DNA of 32,718 nt from Deltaproteobacteria bacterium (GCA_013286585.1 JABDFK010000019.1:1-32718), one strand, 5' to 3'; positions 15,284 to 23,369 are shown, numbered from the stretch's first letter. The notes: generated from the letters alone by a model not told the origin. Translations and numbers: made by a program.

Positions 15284-16744
15284 CTAATTCGTCAAAGGCC
15301 GATAAGCCTCGATCGCCTGAATCACACTGCGAGTTTTAAACGACTTGCTGGGTTCGTCCCAAGTGGGCGATTTCCAACCCACCTTGACAAAAAATGGATT
15401 TCCCCAGTCTTGCTTGGCCAGCGCTGGCAGCGGATTTCCCTGATGCCCATTCCAGGCCTGCATCAAACTAGGAAGATGAATTTCTACGAAGGCCAGTTTT
15501 GGATTGCTCTGTGCAAAGCCCATGTAGCCCTTGTTGAAATACTCTTTGAAATTGATTTCAGAAAGCTGTCCGCAGAAACGAACATACAGCAAACGATCCG
15601 CATTCTTTGAAAACTCCACCAGTTTTTCTGTAGAGGGAATCTCGCAGCTGAGATACATCAACTGGTGCGCTTTCAGCAGACCGAAGATTTTTTTCTGCAG
15701 CGGAGTTACACCTGGCAACATCAGCAGGCGCTCGTCGTCGACAATGCCCACCAAAGCCGACACTTTTCCCAGGCGGCGAAAATATTCGATGCTGTCATCA
15801 CTTAAGGTCACGTCAGGTCCCAGCTGAATCAAATAGTCCAATCGTGCCACAAATTCATTGGAAGAAAATCCATGCGTGCCCAGCTGCCGGGTCAGTTCGC
15901 CAGCGAACTTCTTCCAAACCGGAGGTGCTGAAGCCTCAAGTAGCAGTCGCAAATTTTCGATGTCCTTAGTCAGCAGCTCTGGATCATTCACAGAGCTATC
16001 CTCGGAAAGCATGCTCGACACCTGAAACGGATTGAGCGCCTGTAGCACCTCCGGCAGCGCATGCAGCAATTGCGCGCGATCGCCAATTCCTAGATTCATG
16101 TAGGCGTTCACCATCGCATCGCTGATCATCGGGCGGCCACTGCCCACCAAGATCGATTGCGAGTCGTAGGCGGCCTGGCGATTACCAGCGCACATAAGAT
16201 AATGGTCCGATTTCAAAGTCGCATCGGTGCCCGGTGACTTTTGGCAGAGCCCATATTCGCTGCTCAGTAAACTTGGCCATTGTCGATTCATGGTTTCAAA
16301 TGCAGCGGGATGACCCAGGGAATACATCACCAAGTCCACCAGGGAACCTTCCAGCAAGGTGCGATCAATGGTGGACTCTCCGGATTCTTCTCTCAGCCAT
16401 AGGCGCACGAGGGCTCGCTCCAATTGGTCGGTGTTAAGCAACAGATTCTGTGACAGAAAAATTTTCGAGCCCTGCAGGCGAATGGTTTCTCCCATGCCCT
16501 CTAGCCAGACCAGTTCAATTTTTTGTGAGAGTGGTTTGACCTCATCAAAAAAACGCTCAATCACCGACAGGCGATGACTGATTTCTGGAAGAAAAGACTC
16601 GAACTTTTCGTCGTAGGGAATGCTGTGGTTCAGCGAACATTTCCACACACTCGAAGTGTCGTTTTCAGAGACCCTGTCGATCTTTTCGACAAGCTTAGAA
16701 TCAATACAAAGTGGCCGCTTATTCAGGGACACCAGAGTGCCCAC
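15284..16744 (-). CDS. uncharacterised exported protein, apparently frameshifted at its 5' end
   Basis: The open frame gives 486 residues from a GTG at 16744. No family is recognised. The body is soluble and mixed alpha/beta, with scattered cysteines (KRPLCID; GLCQKSP; YLMCAGN; YLSCEIPS; RFCGQLS). As written it lacks a signal peptide. Just upstream, in the -1 frame, is ATG (16796 or 16790) coding for a classic signal sequence, MKIVSTFLLIVFF. That frame is separated from the main one by the run of eight Ts on this strand (16752-16759). Seven Ts would join the two frames into one continuous exported protein. So the true gene probably begins at 16796. It is the last gene of the three-gene minus-strand envelope block; the 43 bases before it hold a GC hairpin. 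Confidence 0.72.
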   Translation of the reverse strand: MGTLVSLNKRPLCIDSKLVEKIDRVSENDTSSVWKCSLNHSIPYDEKFESFLPEISHRLSVIERFFDEVKPLSQKIELVWLEGMGETIRLQGSKIFLSQNLLLNTDQLERALVRLWLREESGESTIDRTLLEGSLVDLVMYSLGHPAAFETMNRQWPSLLSSEYGLCQKSPGTDATLKSDHYLMCAGNRQAAYDSQSILVGSGRPMISDAMVNAYMNLGIGDRAQLLHALPEVLQALNPFQVSSMLSEDSSVNDPELLTKDIENLRLLLEASAPPVWKKFAGELTRQLGTHGFSSNEFVARLDYLIQLGPDVTLSDDSIEYFRRLGKVSALVGIVDDERLLMLPGVTPLQKKIFGLLKAHQLMYLSCEIPSTEKLVEFSKNADRLLYVRFCGQLSEINFKEYFNKGYMGFAQSNPKLAFVEIHLPSLMQAWNGHQGNPLPALAKQDWGNPFFVKVGWKSPTWDEPSKSFKTRSVIQAIEAYRPLTN

Positions 16745-16751
16745 TGAAACG

Positions 16752-16759
16752 AAAAAAAA
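16752..16759 (-). other. homopolymer tract at an apparent frameshift
   Basis: Eight consecutive A on the plus strand (T on the coding strand) separate a signal-peptide-coding frame from the downstream 486-residue frame. Removing one base gives a continuous gene reading through IVFFVSVGTLVSLNKR. It could be a sequencing or assembly error, an inactivating mutation, or a phase-variable tract. Confidence 0.7.
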
Positions 16760-16838
16760 CGATTAGAAGAAAGGTACTGACGATCTTCATCTTCATCCCA
16801 GAATGAAGAGCAAAGGTTGGGCCACTGAACGGCCCGTT

Positions 16839-17393
16839 TTAAAGCTTTTGAGCCAAGCTTTTGACGTGATCACTCACTTGGGAATCTTTGCTCAGACTGG
16901 GTTCTATTAGGCCAGAAGATTCGATCAGTTTTTCGTGTCGAACATAACAAGAAGCTCTCAGCGAATTCGGACTAGCAGAGTTCTCTGCGCACTCTCGGTA
17001 AAACTTCAGTCCAGCCGCAGCTAGATCTTTGTGATCAGCGATAGCCTGGGCGATATCTCCTAGGCGCAGTGCCGATTTAAAAATCACTTCAGGCGTGTAG
17101 TGAACTTGCTGGGCCGTCAATTTCTGCAGGTCCGCCTGGGTCGGCGCACTACTTTTGAAGTCTTCAATCAGTTGGCCGAAATGCTTCTGCGTTTCTGAAA
17201 TTTCTTGAGGTTGAGTGGCAGGCTCTGCCATCTTAGCGGTCGCAGGCTCCAGTGCCTCGGAGTGAATCACAGGCATGGGCTCTGGTGGGGCCTCTGGCTT
17301 GATCTCCATCCAAACCATCAGGGCTACAATGGTTAAAAACAAAAGACCAAGAACGATCACTTTACCAGGAATTTTTTCGTTCACTTCGCTCAC
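16839..17393 (-). CDS. single-pass membrane protein with periplasmic helical domain, unknown function
   Basis: A 184-residue protein with a short cytoplasmic N terminus (MSEVNEKIPGK), one transmembrane helix (about 12-30, VIVLGLLFLTIVALMVWM) and a Pro/Glu/Ala-rich linker (EIKPEAPPEPMPVIHS). A helical periplasmic domain with two cysteines follows (YRECAEN and ASCYVRHE), which may pair. The helical region (ALRLGDIAQAIADHKDLAAA) looks somewhat like a tetratricopeptide-type repeat but is too short to call. The start is GTG at 17393, overlapping the lipoprotein stop (GTGA), so the two are translated together. With the lipoprotein upstream and the exported protein downstream it probably forms an envelope assembly. 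Function unknown. Confidence 0.78.
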   Translation of the reverse strand: MSEVNEKIPGKVIVLGLLFLTIVALMVWMEIKPEAPPEPMPVIHSEALEPATAKMAEPATQPQEISETQKHFGQLIEDFKSSAPTQADLQKLTAQQVHYTPEVIFKSALRLGDIAQAIADHKDLAAAGLKFYRECAENSASPNSLRASCYVRHEKLIESSGLIEPSLSKDSQVSDHVKSLAQKL

Positions 17394-18364
17394 GGCTGAA
17401 TGGCCTCCGGAGCATCATCCCAGGCTGTACCAGCTTCCGCCCCAGCAGAGGTCCCAGGAACATTGAAGCTCGTGACCAGGCGGTCTGAGAGATCCAAATA
17501 ATAGAGTTCAAGAACAGTCATCGTGTGCTCCGTGCATCGAGACCCACAAGCCTTCATCAAATTTTTCTGCATCATGGACCCGATCGTGTACGGACCGTTG
17601 GTCGAAGCGTCGCACGCATTGATGCCCGCATAATCAGATCCGGGCGGACAAACCGCATGCATAAATCCCAAACCGACACCATGGCCATCGCTATGTCGGG
17701 CCTCGTGAAACAAAATTCCAGCACGGAAAATATCCAATAAAATATTTTGTACTTTTTTACCCTGCATATCTGGAAACATACCAGGGCCAATCTCTAACAG
17801 ACCTATTCGTGGAGAAACCAACGGCACAACACCGATCCCGTCCAAACTCAGATTCACCAAACGGTGAACGTATTTTCCCAGAAAATAGCTGATAGCTCCG
17901 ATATTCAGCATGATCACTTGCGCGTCGATGCTACCGTCGACATTTTTCTTCAACTTTCCTTTGATCGCATCTGGCACATCATTGGGAAACGGATAATTGG
18001 CCGTACCGTCCGCTAGACTTGCATGGGCCTGAATGTCGAAGCCATCGTTGACGACGTAGGAGACTCGCTTTTCAAGCCACTGCTGAAGAGCCTCAGGACG
18101 AACATCATCCACTTTCATCATCCGAGCCATAGAAATAACGTCGACCTCGGAGGGATCCAGTGTCACTTGATAGATGCTGGAAATTGACTCATTGAGCGCA
18201 GCCACGCGCTCTCCGGAAACCGAGCTTTCGAACAGCATATGATTGCCGACAGCGGGAATGTTGATGTCTGGTTGGTCTGACGAGGTACTGCTGTCGTGTT
18301 TTGAACACGCGCTCAAGCAGGCTAGAAAAAAAAGTGCCGTGGCAACAAGTCTCGAACTTTTCAT
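17390..18364 (-). CDS. lipoprotein with HExxH motif, candidate metallopeptidase
   Basis: A 324-residue protein with a lipoprotein signal peptide (MKSSRLVATALFFLACLSAC) ending in the lipobox LSAC with Cys20. The residue after Cys is Ser, which does not suggest inner-membrane retention. Around residue 220 is LFHEARHSDGHG, an HExxH zinc motif (His220, Glu221, His224) followed by His228. The metzincin third His at +10 is absent, so any third ligand would have to be His228 or a residue further on. A cysteine-rich stretch follows (VCPPGSDYAGINACD, ACGSRCTEH). I recognise no established family, and peptidase activity is inferred from the motif only. ATG at 18364 is chosen because GGAG lies five bases upstream; GTG at 18370 is in frame. 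It is the first gene of the envelope operon. Confidence 0.78.
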   Translation of the reverse strand: MKSSRLVATALFFLACLSACSKHDSSTSSDQPDINIPAVGNHMLFESSVSGERVAALNESISSIYQVTLDPSEVDVISMARMMKVDDVRPEALQQWLEKRVSYVVNDGFDIQAHASLADGTANYPFPNDVPDAIKGKLKKNVDGSIDAQVIMLNIGAISYFLGKYVHRLVNLSLDGIGVVPLVSPRIGLLEIGPGMFPDMQGKKVQNILLDIFRAGILFHEARHSDGHGVGLGFMHAVCPPGSDYAGINACDASTNGPYTIGSMMQKNLMKACGSRCTEHTMTVLELYYLDLSDRLVTSFNVPGTSAGAEAGTAWDDAPEAIQP

Positions 18365-18474
18365 GCTCACTCCAGTTGATAGAGCCCAATATACAGAAAA
18401 TTGGGAAAACCGGGGTGAATTTCAGGTGTTTGGAAATTTATACTTCGACTGTCGAATTTATAGCTAGTTTTGGA

Positions 18475-18936
18475 TCATGCACTGCTGTTGATTCTAGGTC
18501 TCCGAGGTTTATAAGCGATAAGGTAAAGTGCTTCCAGCGTATTTTGCAGGATATAGCGGACCACAGTTCGGAACTCCCGCCCCCAAGTAAGTACCCGCGA
18601 GTAGAGCAGTAAAGCCCAGAACTTCCGCCGATTTTTCGAGCAGCCCTTGTGGCTGTCCTCCGCTCTCCCGGGGGCACCGCCCCAGCCCAGCGCCGGCAGC
18701 GGAAACTCACGCAGAATTTCTTGAGCGATGTGGCCTGCCACGACTCGGAAAAAATTCTGTAAATCGCCTCGCTTGTGTTCCCGAGTCAAAAAGTGCAGGT
18801 GGTTCCGACAAATCGCGGCTTTGTAGACCCGGACGTGAAATCTGCGACTGGCTTTGCCGACGATCCGTAAGATCAGCGGGCGGTGCCCGCAACGGGGCAG
18901 AGGCGGTCTTGGTGGTCCGAATTTCGTCTTCAGTGG
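18475..18936 (-). pseudogene. remnant of a REP-associated Y1/HUH tyrosine transposase
   Basis: An open frame of about 154 codons with no ATG, GTG or TTG before the conserved part; it is bounded upstream by a TAA at 18937-18939. The translation contains RFHVRVYKAAICRNHLHFLT with the His-hydrophobic-His motif of HUH single-strand nucleases. It also has FFRVVAGHIAQEILREFPL and, near the end, VVRYILQNTLEAL, where the catalytic Tyr lies. This pattern matches TnpA_REP (RAYT) proteins related to IS200/IS605 transposases. A CTG at 18931 or the TTG at 18789 could be starts, but neither has a ribosome site and the TTG start would lose the HUH motif. The middle has a GC-rich insertion-like stretch. No flanking target-site or clear REP array was seen. 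Probably decayed. Confidence 0.65.
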
Positions 18937-18987
18937 TTAGGGCTTTGGCTCAGAATCCACGGAAATCCTACGGATTTTAGAAGGATC

Positions 18988-19695
18988 CTAGTTGGCGTAA
19001 GCACAGGCATTGGCCGCGTCCTCATAGACACCCAATCCTGAGCCTGCCATCTGAGCATATTGTCTCTGTACGCACTGAGCGAGCTCCGATGGATCCCGGC
19101 CTCCGCGGCAGGCTACGGCCGCCACTCGATATGTCGGAAGACCACTACCACTGATCACATTGTATAGCTGACTTAGGCACTGTTGGACCTGAGAGGTCGG
19201 GACCCCCCCCATGCACGCGATATTCGCAATATCTTGAGTGGCCACGCCCGTGCCTGGCAAAAAATTATAAATGGCACTTCGACATCCCGCCATTTGCTCA
19301 GCGGCTGCTGAGCCATTCACACAGATCATAGCCGCTTGTCGATAGACTTCTATTCCAGATCCAGTGATAGAGTTGTATTCCTTTCGCACGCAGGCACTGA
19401 CATCGGGAGCACTCGCACGACCACTGCAGGCAAGAGCCGCAACGTCATAAACATCCATCCCCGATCCAGAAACCACTTGGTAAACGCCATTCAGACAGCT
19501 TCCAACATCGTCGGCAGTTCTTCCCCCACTGCAGGCCAGAGCGGCGGCGGCTTCAACTCTTGGACCCGTGCCAGGCAGAGCATTGTACGCAGCCCGATAG
19601 CACCCGCTATCGTCCGCAAAGGCAGAGAGCGGAACTAGGATCAAAGTTACAGTCGCAATTAAAATTCTTACAGATGGAATTTGTCTTTTCGTCAT
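18988..19695 (-). CDS. exported protein of six tandem cysteine-bearing repeats
   Basis: A 235-residue protein with a signal peptide (VRILIATVTLILVPLSAFA, cleavage near AFA-DD). The mature part is six repeats of about 35 residues. Each opens with Cys, then three residues and Tyr, a G(S/T)G turn, Tyr or a similar residue, AA, and a second Cys (for example CLNGVYQVVSGSG followed by VYDVAALACSG). Twelve cysteines in all fit one disulfide per repeat in an oxidising periplasm or outside the cell. The even spacing suggests a helical-hairpin solenoid, loosely like Sel1 repeats, but the consensus is not one I know. A strong ribosome site (AAGGGGAG) precedes ATG. It lies 75 bases after the leucine operon and before the transposase remnant. 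Function unknown. Confidence 0.85.
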   Translation of the reverse strand: MTKRQIPSVRILIATVTLILVPLSAFADDSGCYRAAYNALPGTGPRVEAAAALACSGGRTADDVGSCLNGVYQVVSGSGMDVYDVAALACSGRASAPDVSACVRKEYNSITGSGIEVYRQAAMICVNGSAAAEQMAGCRSAIYNFLPGTGVATQDIANIACMGGVPTSQVQQCLSQLYNVISGSGLPTYRVAAVACRGGRDPSELAQCVQRQYAQMAGSGLGVYEDAANACAYAN

Positions 19696-19770
19696 ATAGC
19701 TCCCCTTGTCGGTGGCTCTTTGTCCCCGGTAAAGTCATAAAGCAAATTCCAAGCCAAAGAAATCGAGAGT

Positions 19771-20697
19771 TCAACGATGTTCAACTTTACCCAAAGGCTT
19801 TAGCCGTCCGACCCGACCCACCTTCGAAGGAAGTTCCTTACCCATCTTGGATTTCACCCACTGATTGGCGGCAAGCAACCGATCCAGGTTCAATCCGGTT
19901 TTTACAGCCATGCTGTCAAACATATAAACCACGTCTTCAGTAGCCACATTGCCTGAGGCTCCCGGTGCGTAGGGGCAACCGCCAAGGCCGCCCAAACTGG
20001 TGTCGAAAACTCGCACTCCCAATTGATAGGCAGCCAAAGTGTTCGCTGTGGCCATACCGCGAGTGTCGTGAAAATGTCCGGCCAATTTTGCCACCGGCAC
20101 GACTTTTTTTAACATTTTAAAAAGTTCTTCGACATCTTTCGGACCGGCCACGCCGATGGTGTCACCAATGGAAATTTCATAACAGCCCATTTTATAAAGA
20201 CGCCGGGCCAAGGCCACGACCTTTTTCGCCGAAATTTTTCCTTCGTAAGGACAGGCGAAACAGGTGGAAAGATACCCGCGCACTCGAATTTTATTTTTAC
20301 GTGCAGCTTGAAAAACACTCTCGAACCGAGCCAAGCTTTCTTCAATGCTACAATTGATATTTTTCTGCGAAAAACTTTCAGAGCAAGAAGCAAACACGGC
20401 CACTTCTTTCACCGGAGTCTCTAGCGCTGCCGTCATACCGGTTTCATTGGGGACCAAGGCCGAGCCTTGAATTTTCGAACCATACTTTCCGAGCACTGCC
20501 TTGATGATTTCTGCTGATCCCGTCATTTGCGGAACGCGATCTGGTCGAACGAAAGCACCTAGCTCCAATCGGCGAACTCCGGCTGCTATTAGCAGTTCCG
20601 CCATCTCGATTTTTTCACCAACGGAAAACTGATGTTTTTCGTTTTGCAGCCCGTCCCGCAAACCCACTTCTACCAATTGAACAGAACTTTTTTTCAT
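19771..20697 (-). CDS. mvaB: hydroxymethylglutaryl-CoA lyase
   Basis: Splits HMG-CoA into acetyl-CoA and acetoacetate, the last step of leucine catabolism. It is a 308-residue TIM-barrel enzyme of the HMGL-like family. Signatures are VEVGLRDGLQNE (metal and catalytic Asp), GHFHDTRGMA (metal-binding histidines) and GLGGCPYAPGASGNVATED (active-site Cys loop). ATG at 20697 overlaps the stop of the biotin-carrier gene (ATGA). A longer open frame to 20781 runs inside that gene and is rejected. It is the last enzyme gene of the cluster, whose other members give the substrate 3-hydroxy-3-methylglutaryl-CoA. Confidence 0.95.
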   Translation of the reverse strand: MKKSSVQLVEVGLRDGLQNEKHQFSVGEKIEMAELLIAAGVRRLELGAFVRPDRVPQMTGSAEIIKAVLGKYGSKIQGSALVPNETGMTAALETPVKEVAVFASCSESFSQKNINCSIEESLARFESVFQAARKNKIRVRGYLSTCFACPYEGKISAKKVVALARRLYKMGCYEISIGDTIGVAGPKDVEELFKMLKKVVPVAKLAGHFHDTRGMATANTLAAYQLGVRVFDTSLGGLGGCPYAPGASGNVATEDVVYMFDSMAVKTGLNLDRLLAANQWVKSKMGKELPSKVGRVGRLKPLGKVEHR

Positions 20698-21092
20698 TGA
20701 GGGGAACCGCCTTCCTTGAGCGGCGCAATTTGCAGCTCCGCCAATAGTTGGCCAATCACCACTTGATCCCCCACTTGGCAATTGAGTTTTTTGATCTCGC
20801 CATCCGCGCCGGCTTTGAGCGTGTATTCCATCTTCATCGCTTCCATGACCAGAATGGCTTCGCCCTTTTTTATTTTTTGCTGCAACTTCACGAGGATCTT
20901 AGTCACCTTGCCCGGCATCGGGGCCGTTAGGTCCGAAGCTTGGTCCGTATCCGACCTTTTGCCTCGACCTGATTTGGACCGCTCGTCTTCAACGACGAAA
21001 GTTTTACCATTCAGGTGAATCCAAAAACGCCCTTGGATCCATTCGGCCTCAACCCATTGGGAAATTTCTGGAGTATCGATGAAGTATCGCAT
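20694..21092 (-). CDS. biotin carboxyl carrier subunit of methylcrotonyl-CoA carboxylase (split MccA C-terminal part)
   Basis: A 132-residue protein. Residues 1-38 are beta-rich and resemble the end of an MccA linking (BT) region (WVEAEWIQGRFWIHLNGKTF). Residues 39-52 are a charged linker. Residues 53-132 are a biotinyl domain with the classic EAMKM, giving Lys87 as the biotinylated residue, and the framework APMPGKVTKILV. It would shuttle carboxyl groups from the biotin carboxylase encoded just upstream to the MccB carboxyltransferase. In most bacteria this is fused to the carboxylase as MccA. Here it begins with ATG directly after the carboxylase's TAG stop and in the same frame. AGGGG five bases upstream of the ATG supports separate initiation. 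Confidence 0.9.
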   Translation of the reverse strand: MRYFIDTPEISQWVEAEWIQGRFWIHLNGKTFVVEDERSKSGRGKRSDTDQASDLTAPMPGKVTKILVKLQQKIKKGEAILVMEAMKMEYTLKAGADGEIKKLNCQVGDQVVIGQLLAELQIAPLKEGGSPQ

Positions 21093-22589
21093 CTATACCC
21101 CTCTCCAGAAACTCGAAAATGGCGAGGACTCGTTAGCCTGATCTGGTCCAGACGAGGTCTGGCCCACCTTCCGTTTCACCTCTTGAATCACTTTTTCTTC
21201 GATCGGCGTTGGTGCCACGGCCTCAATGGGTGCTGAAAAATATTGGTCAATGAATCGTGTCGTCATCTTGCCGCTGACAAATTCCGGGTGAGAGAAAATT
21301 TCTTGCAGGTAGGGGATGTTGGTGTGAACTCCGAAAACCACGGATTCGCTGAGGACCTTCTTCATCTTTTTGATAGCGCGGGGGCGGGTTTCATCCCAGA
21401 CAATCACTTTGGCAATCATCGGATCGTAGTAAGAGGTGATTTCATCGCCGGATTCAAATCCGTATTCGAATCTGCGACCCGGTCCTTCGGGCCAAACTAC
21501 GGTTCCTAATTTTCCGGTGGAAGGAACTCCTCCCAGAAATGGATTTTCAGCATAGATTCGACATTCGATGGCATGACCATGCGGCTGTCGCTGGTTCGCG
21601 GCTTGGCCCAAATGACCGAAAACCGCATCGCCTTGTGCTGTCAGTATCTGCGCTTTCACTAGATCCACGCCCATCACCATTTCGGTCACGGGATGCTCCA
21701 CTTGCAGGCGTGTATTCACTTCCAACAAATAAAATTGGTCATCTTGAAAAAGAAATTCCACGGTTCCAGCGCCACGATAGCCCGCGGCTTCGCCGATCAA
21801 GCAAGCCGCTTCGGACATTTTACGGCGGACTTCTAAAGTCAGAGACGGGCTGATCGCTTCTTCGATGATTTTTTGATGCCGACGTTGCACAGAACATTCG
21901 CGGTCCATCAGTTGGATCACTTTTCCAGTCGCATCACCGAAAATTTGAAATTCAATGTGCTTGGCCCGGTCTAGATATTTTTCCAGGAAAACTTTTTCAG
22001 AGCCAAAAGCCGATCGGGCCTCGCGCTGAGCGGATTCGATCAGCTCTTTGCACTCTTGGGATTTGCGCATGACCTTCATTCCCCGACCGCCACCGCCAGC
22101 GGCGGCCTTGACGATGACTGGGAAGCCAATGGCCTCCGCTTCTTTGACCAGTCGTTCGACGGATTGGTCTTCACCTTGATAGCCAGGCACCAACGGCAAG
22201 CCTAAAGATTTTGCTAGGGCCTTGCAGGAAACTTTGTCACCCAGTTTACGAATGCTTTCGGCCGATGGACCTACAAAAATCAAACCCGCGTCTTTGCACG
22301 CCTGTGCGAAATCCGCATTTTCTGATAAAAAACCAAAACCTGGATGCACGGCCTGGGCACCGCCCGCTTTGGCTCCATTCACGTTGGCCACGATGTTCAA
22401 ATAACTTTCGGCGGTGGGGGCTGGTCCTATGCAGATTTTTTTCGTCGCCAGTCGGTAAGCACGGCTGTTGATATCGACTTCCGAGTGCAACAGCACGGTT
22501 TCAATATCGAGCTCTTCACAGGCGCGAATGATTCGAACAGCGACTTCCCCGCGATTGGCGATGGCCAGCCGCTGAATGCGTTGACTCAT
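21093..22589 (-). CDS. biotin carboxylase subunit of methylcrotonyl-CoA carboxylase (split MccA N-terminal part)
   Basis: A 498-residue ATP-grasp enzyme that carboxylates biotin using bicarbonate and ATP. It shows ANRGEVAVRIIRACEEL at the N terminus, the glycine-rich VKAAAGGGGRGMKVM, ECSVQRRHQKIIEEA, and EVNTRLQVEHPVTEM with the catalytic/ATP-binding residues. The C terminus has ECRIYAENP and a short Ser-rich tail ending SSPFSSFWRGV. The tail resembles the start of the MccA linking domain, so the break comes inside that region. Its partners MccB and methylglutaconyl-CoA hydratase are encoded immediately upstream, which favours methylcrotonyl-CoA over acetyl-CoA or propionyl-CoA as the substrate. 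The start overlaps the hydratase stop (ATGA). Confidence 0.92.
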   Translation of the reverse strand: MSQRIQRLAIANRGEVAVRIIRACEELDIETVLLHSEVDINSRAYRLATKKICIGPAPTAESYLNIVANVNGAKAGGAQAVHPGFGFLSENADFAQACKDAGLIFVGPSAESIRKLGDKVSCKALAKSLGLPLVPGYQGEDQSVERLVKEAEAIGFPVIVKAAAGGGGRGMKVMRKSQECKELIESAQREARSAFGSEKVFLEKYLDRAKHIEFQIFGDATGKVIQLMDRECSVQRRHQKIIEEAISPSLTLEVRRKMSEAACLIGEAAGYRGAGTVEFLFQDDQFYLLEVNTRLQVEHPVTEMVMGVDLVKAQILTAQGDAVFGHLGQAANQRQPHGHAIECRIYAENPFLGGVPSTGKLGTVVWPEGPGRRFEYGFESGDEITSYYDPMIAKVIVWDETRPRAIKKMKKVLSESVVFGVHTNIPYLQEIFSHPEFVSGKMTTRFIDQYFSAPIEAVAPTPIEEKVIQEVKRKVGQTSSGPDQANESSPFSSFWRGV

Positions 22590-23368
22590 TCAGCGCTCCG
22601 CCATTTGGGCTTGCGTTTTTCCAGGAAACTCTTGAGGCCTTCTTGGCCCTCGGCACTCACTCGACGTTCAGAGATCGTCTCTGCGGATTCTTCTTTGGCC
22701 TGGATCCATTCCAGGTCTGGCAGGCGGTGAATCAAGCTTTTGGTGGCACGAATGGCCTCTGGTCCTACTTCGCGCATCCAGCTCAATGCCACTTCGACTC
22801 TGTCTTGTAGAGCTTCCTCGTCGCAAATTTCGTGCGCCAGCCCTGCGGACTTAGCTTCTTTCGCGGTGAACACTTGCGCCGTTAGCATTAGATGTCCAAT
22901 TTTTCCAAGACTGCATTTTTTTAGTACAAAAGCGCTGATGACCGCTGGTGCAATTCCCAATTTAACTTCGCTGAAGCAAAATTGCGTCTTGTCTTCGCAG
23001 ATCACATAGTCACAGCAAGCCACTAGGCCTAAGGCTCCGCCGAAGACAGCGCCATGAACGACTCCGATGACGGGAACGTGACAGTGATAGATAGCTTCAA
23101 ACATTTCAAAAAGACGATTGGCATCTTCTTTGTTTTCTTCGGACGTGTACTTGACCATGTCCTTCATCCAATTCAGGTCACCACCGGCACAAAAGGCTTT
23201 TCCTTCGCCTTTCAGTACAATGGCGCGCAAGTCCTGCCGGGTGCTCAGTTGCTTGAAGGTGCCTTGAATCTCTGCAATCATTTCTGGATTAAAAGCATTT
23301 CGTAATTCAGGGCGATTCAGGCTGACGAACGCGATGGATTTTTCTTCGGTCAGTTGCACAAATTTCAT
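22586..23368 (-). CDS. liuC: enoyl-CoA hydratase family, probable 3-methylglutaconyl-CoA hydratase
   Basis: A 260-residue crotonase-fold enzyme expected to hydrate 3-methylglutaconyl-CoA to HMG-CoA. Family motifs are NRPELRNAFNPEM, the oxyanion-hole GEGKAFCAGGDLNWM, GVVHGAVFGGALGLVACCDYV, and SEVKLGIAPAVISAFVL with the acidic active-site region. Its length is normal. It lies between mccB (one-base gap) and the biotin carboxylase gene (four-base overlap), followed by HMG-CoA lyase at the end, so the order fits the liu leucine/isovalerate route. Specificity is inferred from that context; the fold alone would allow other enoyl-CoAs. Confidence 0.92.
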   Translation of the reverse strand: MKFVQLTEEKSIAFVSLNRPELRNAFNPEMIAEIQGTFKQLSTRQDLRAIVLKGEGKAFCAGGDLNWMKDMVKYTSEENKEDANRLFEMFEAIYHCHVPVIGVVHGAVFGGALGLVACCDYVICEDKTQFCFSEVKLGIAPAVISAFVLKKCSLGKIGHLMLTAQVFTAKEAKSAGLAHEICDEEALQDRVEVALSWMREVGPEAIRATKSLIHRLPDLEWIQAKEESAETISERRVSAEGQEGLKSFLEKRKPKWRSAE

Positions 23369-23369
23369 A

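Noticed and set aside
16819-16840. GGGCC/GGCCC hairpin followed by TTTT on the plus strand
   Set aside because: It looks like a terminator for a plus-strand transcript, but no plus-strand gene precedes it, and on the minus strand it lies between two co-directional genes without a T-tract.
18438-18892. Other minus-strand frames over the transposase remnant
   Set aside because: Their translations are low-complexity (Arg/Pro/Ser-rich) and lack the HUH pattern; only the frame ending at 18475 keeps the transposase motifs.
20698-20781. Longer start for HMG-CoA lyase
   Set aside because: The extra 28 residues are read out of frame through the biotin-carrier gene; ATG at 20697 has the coupled ATGA overlap and begins the family's normal N terminus.
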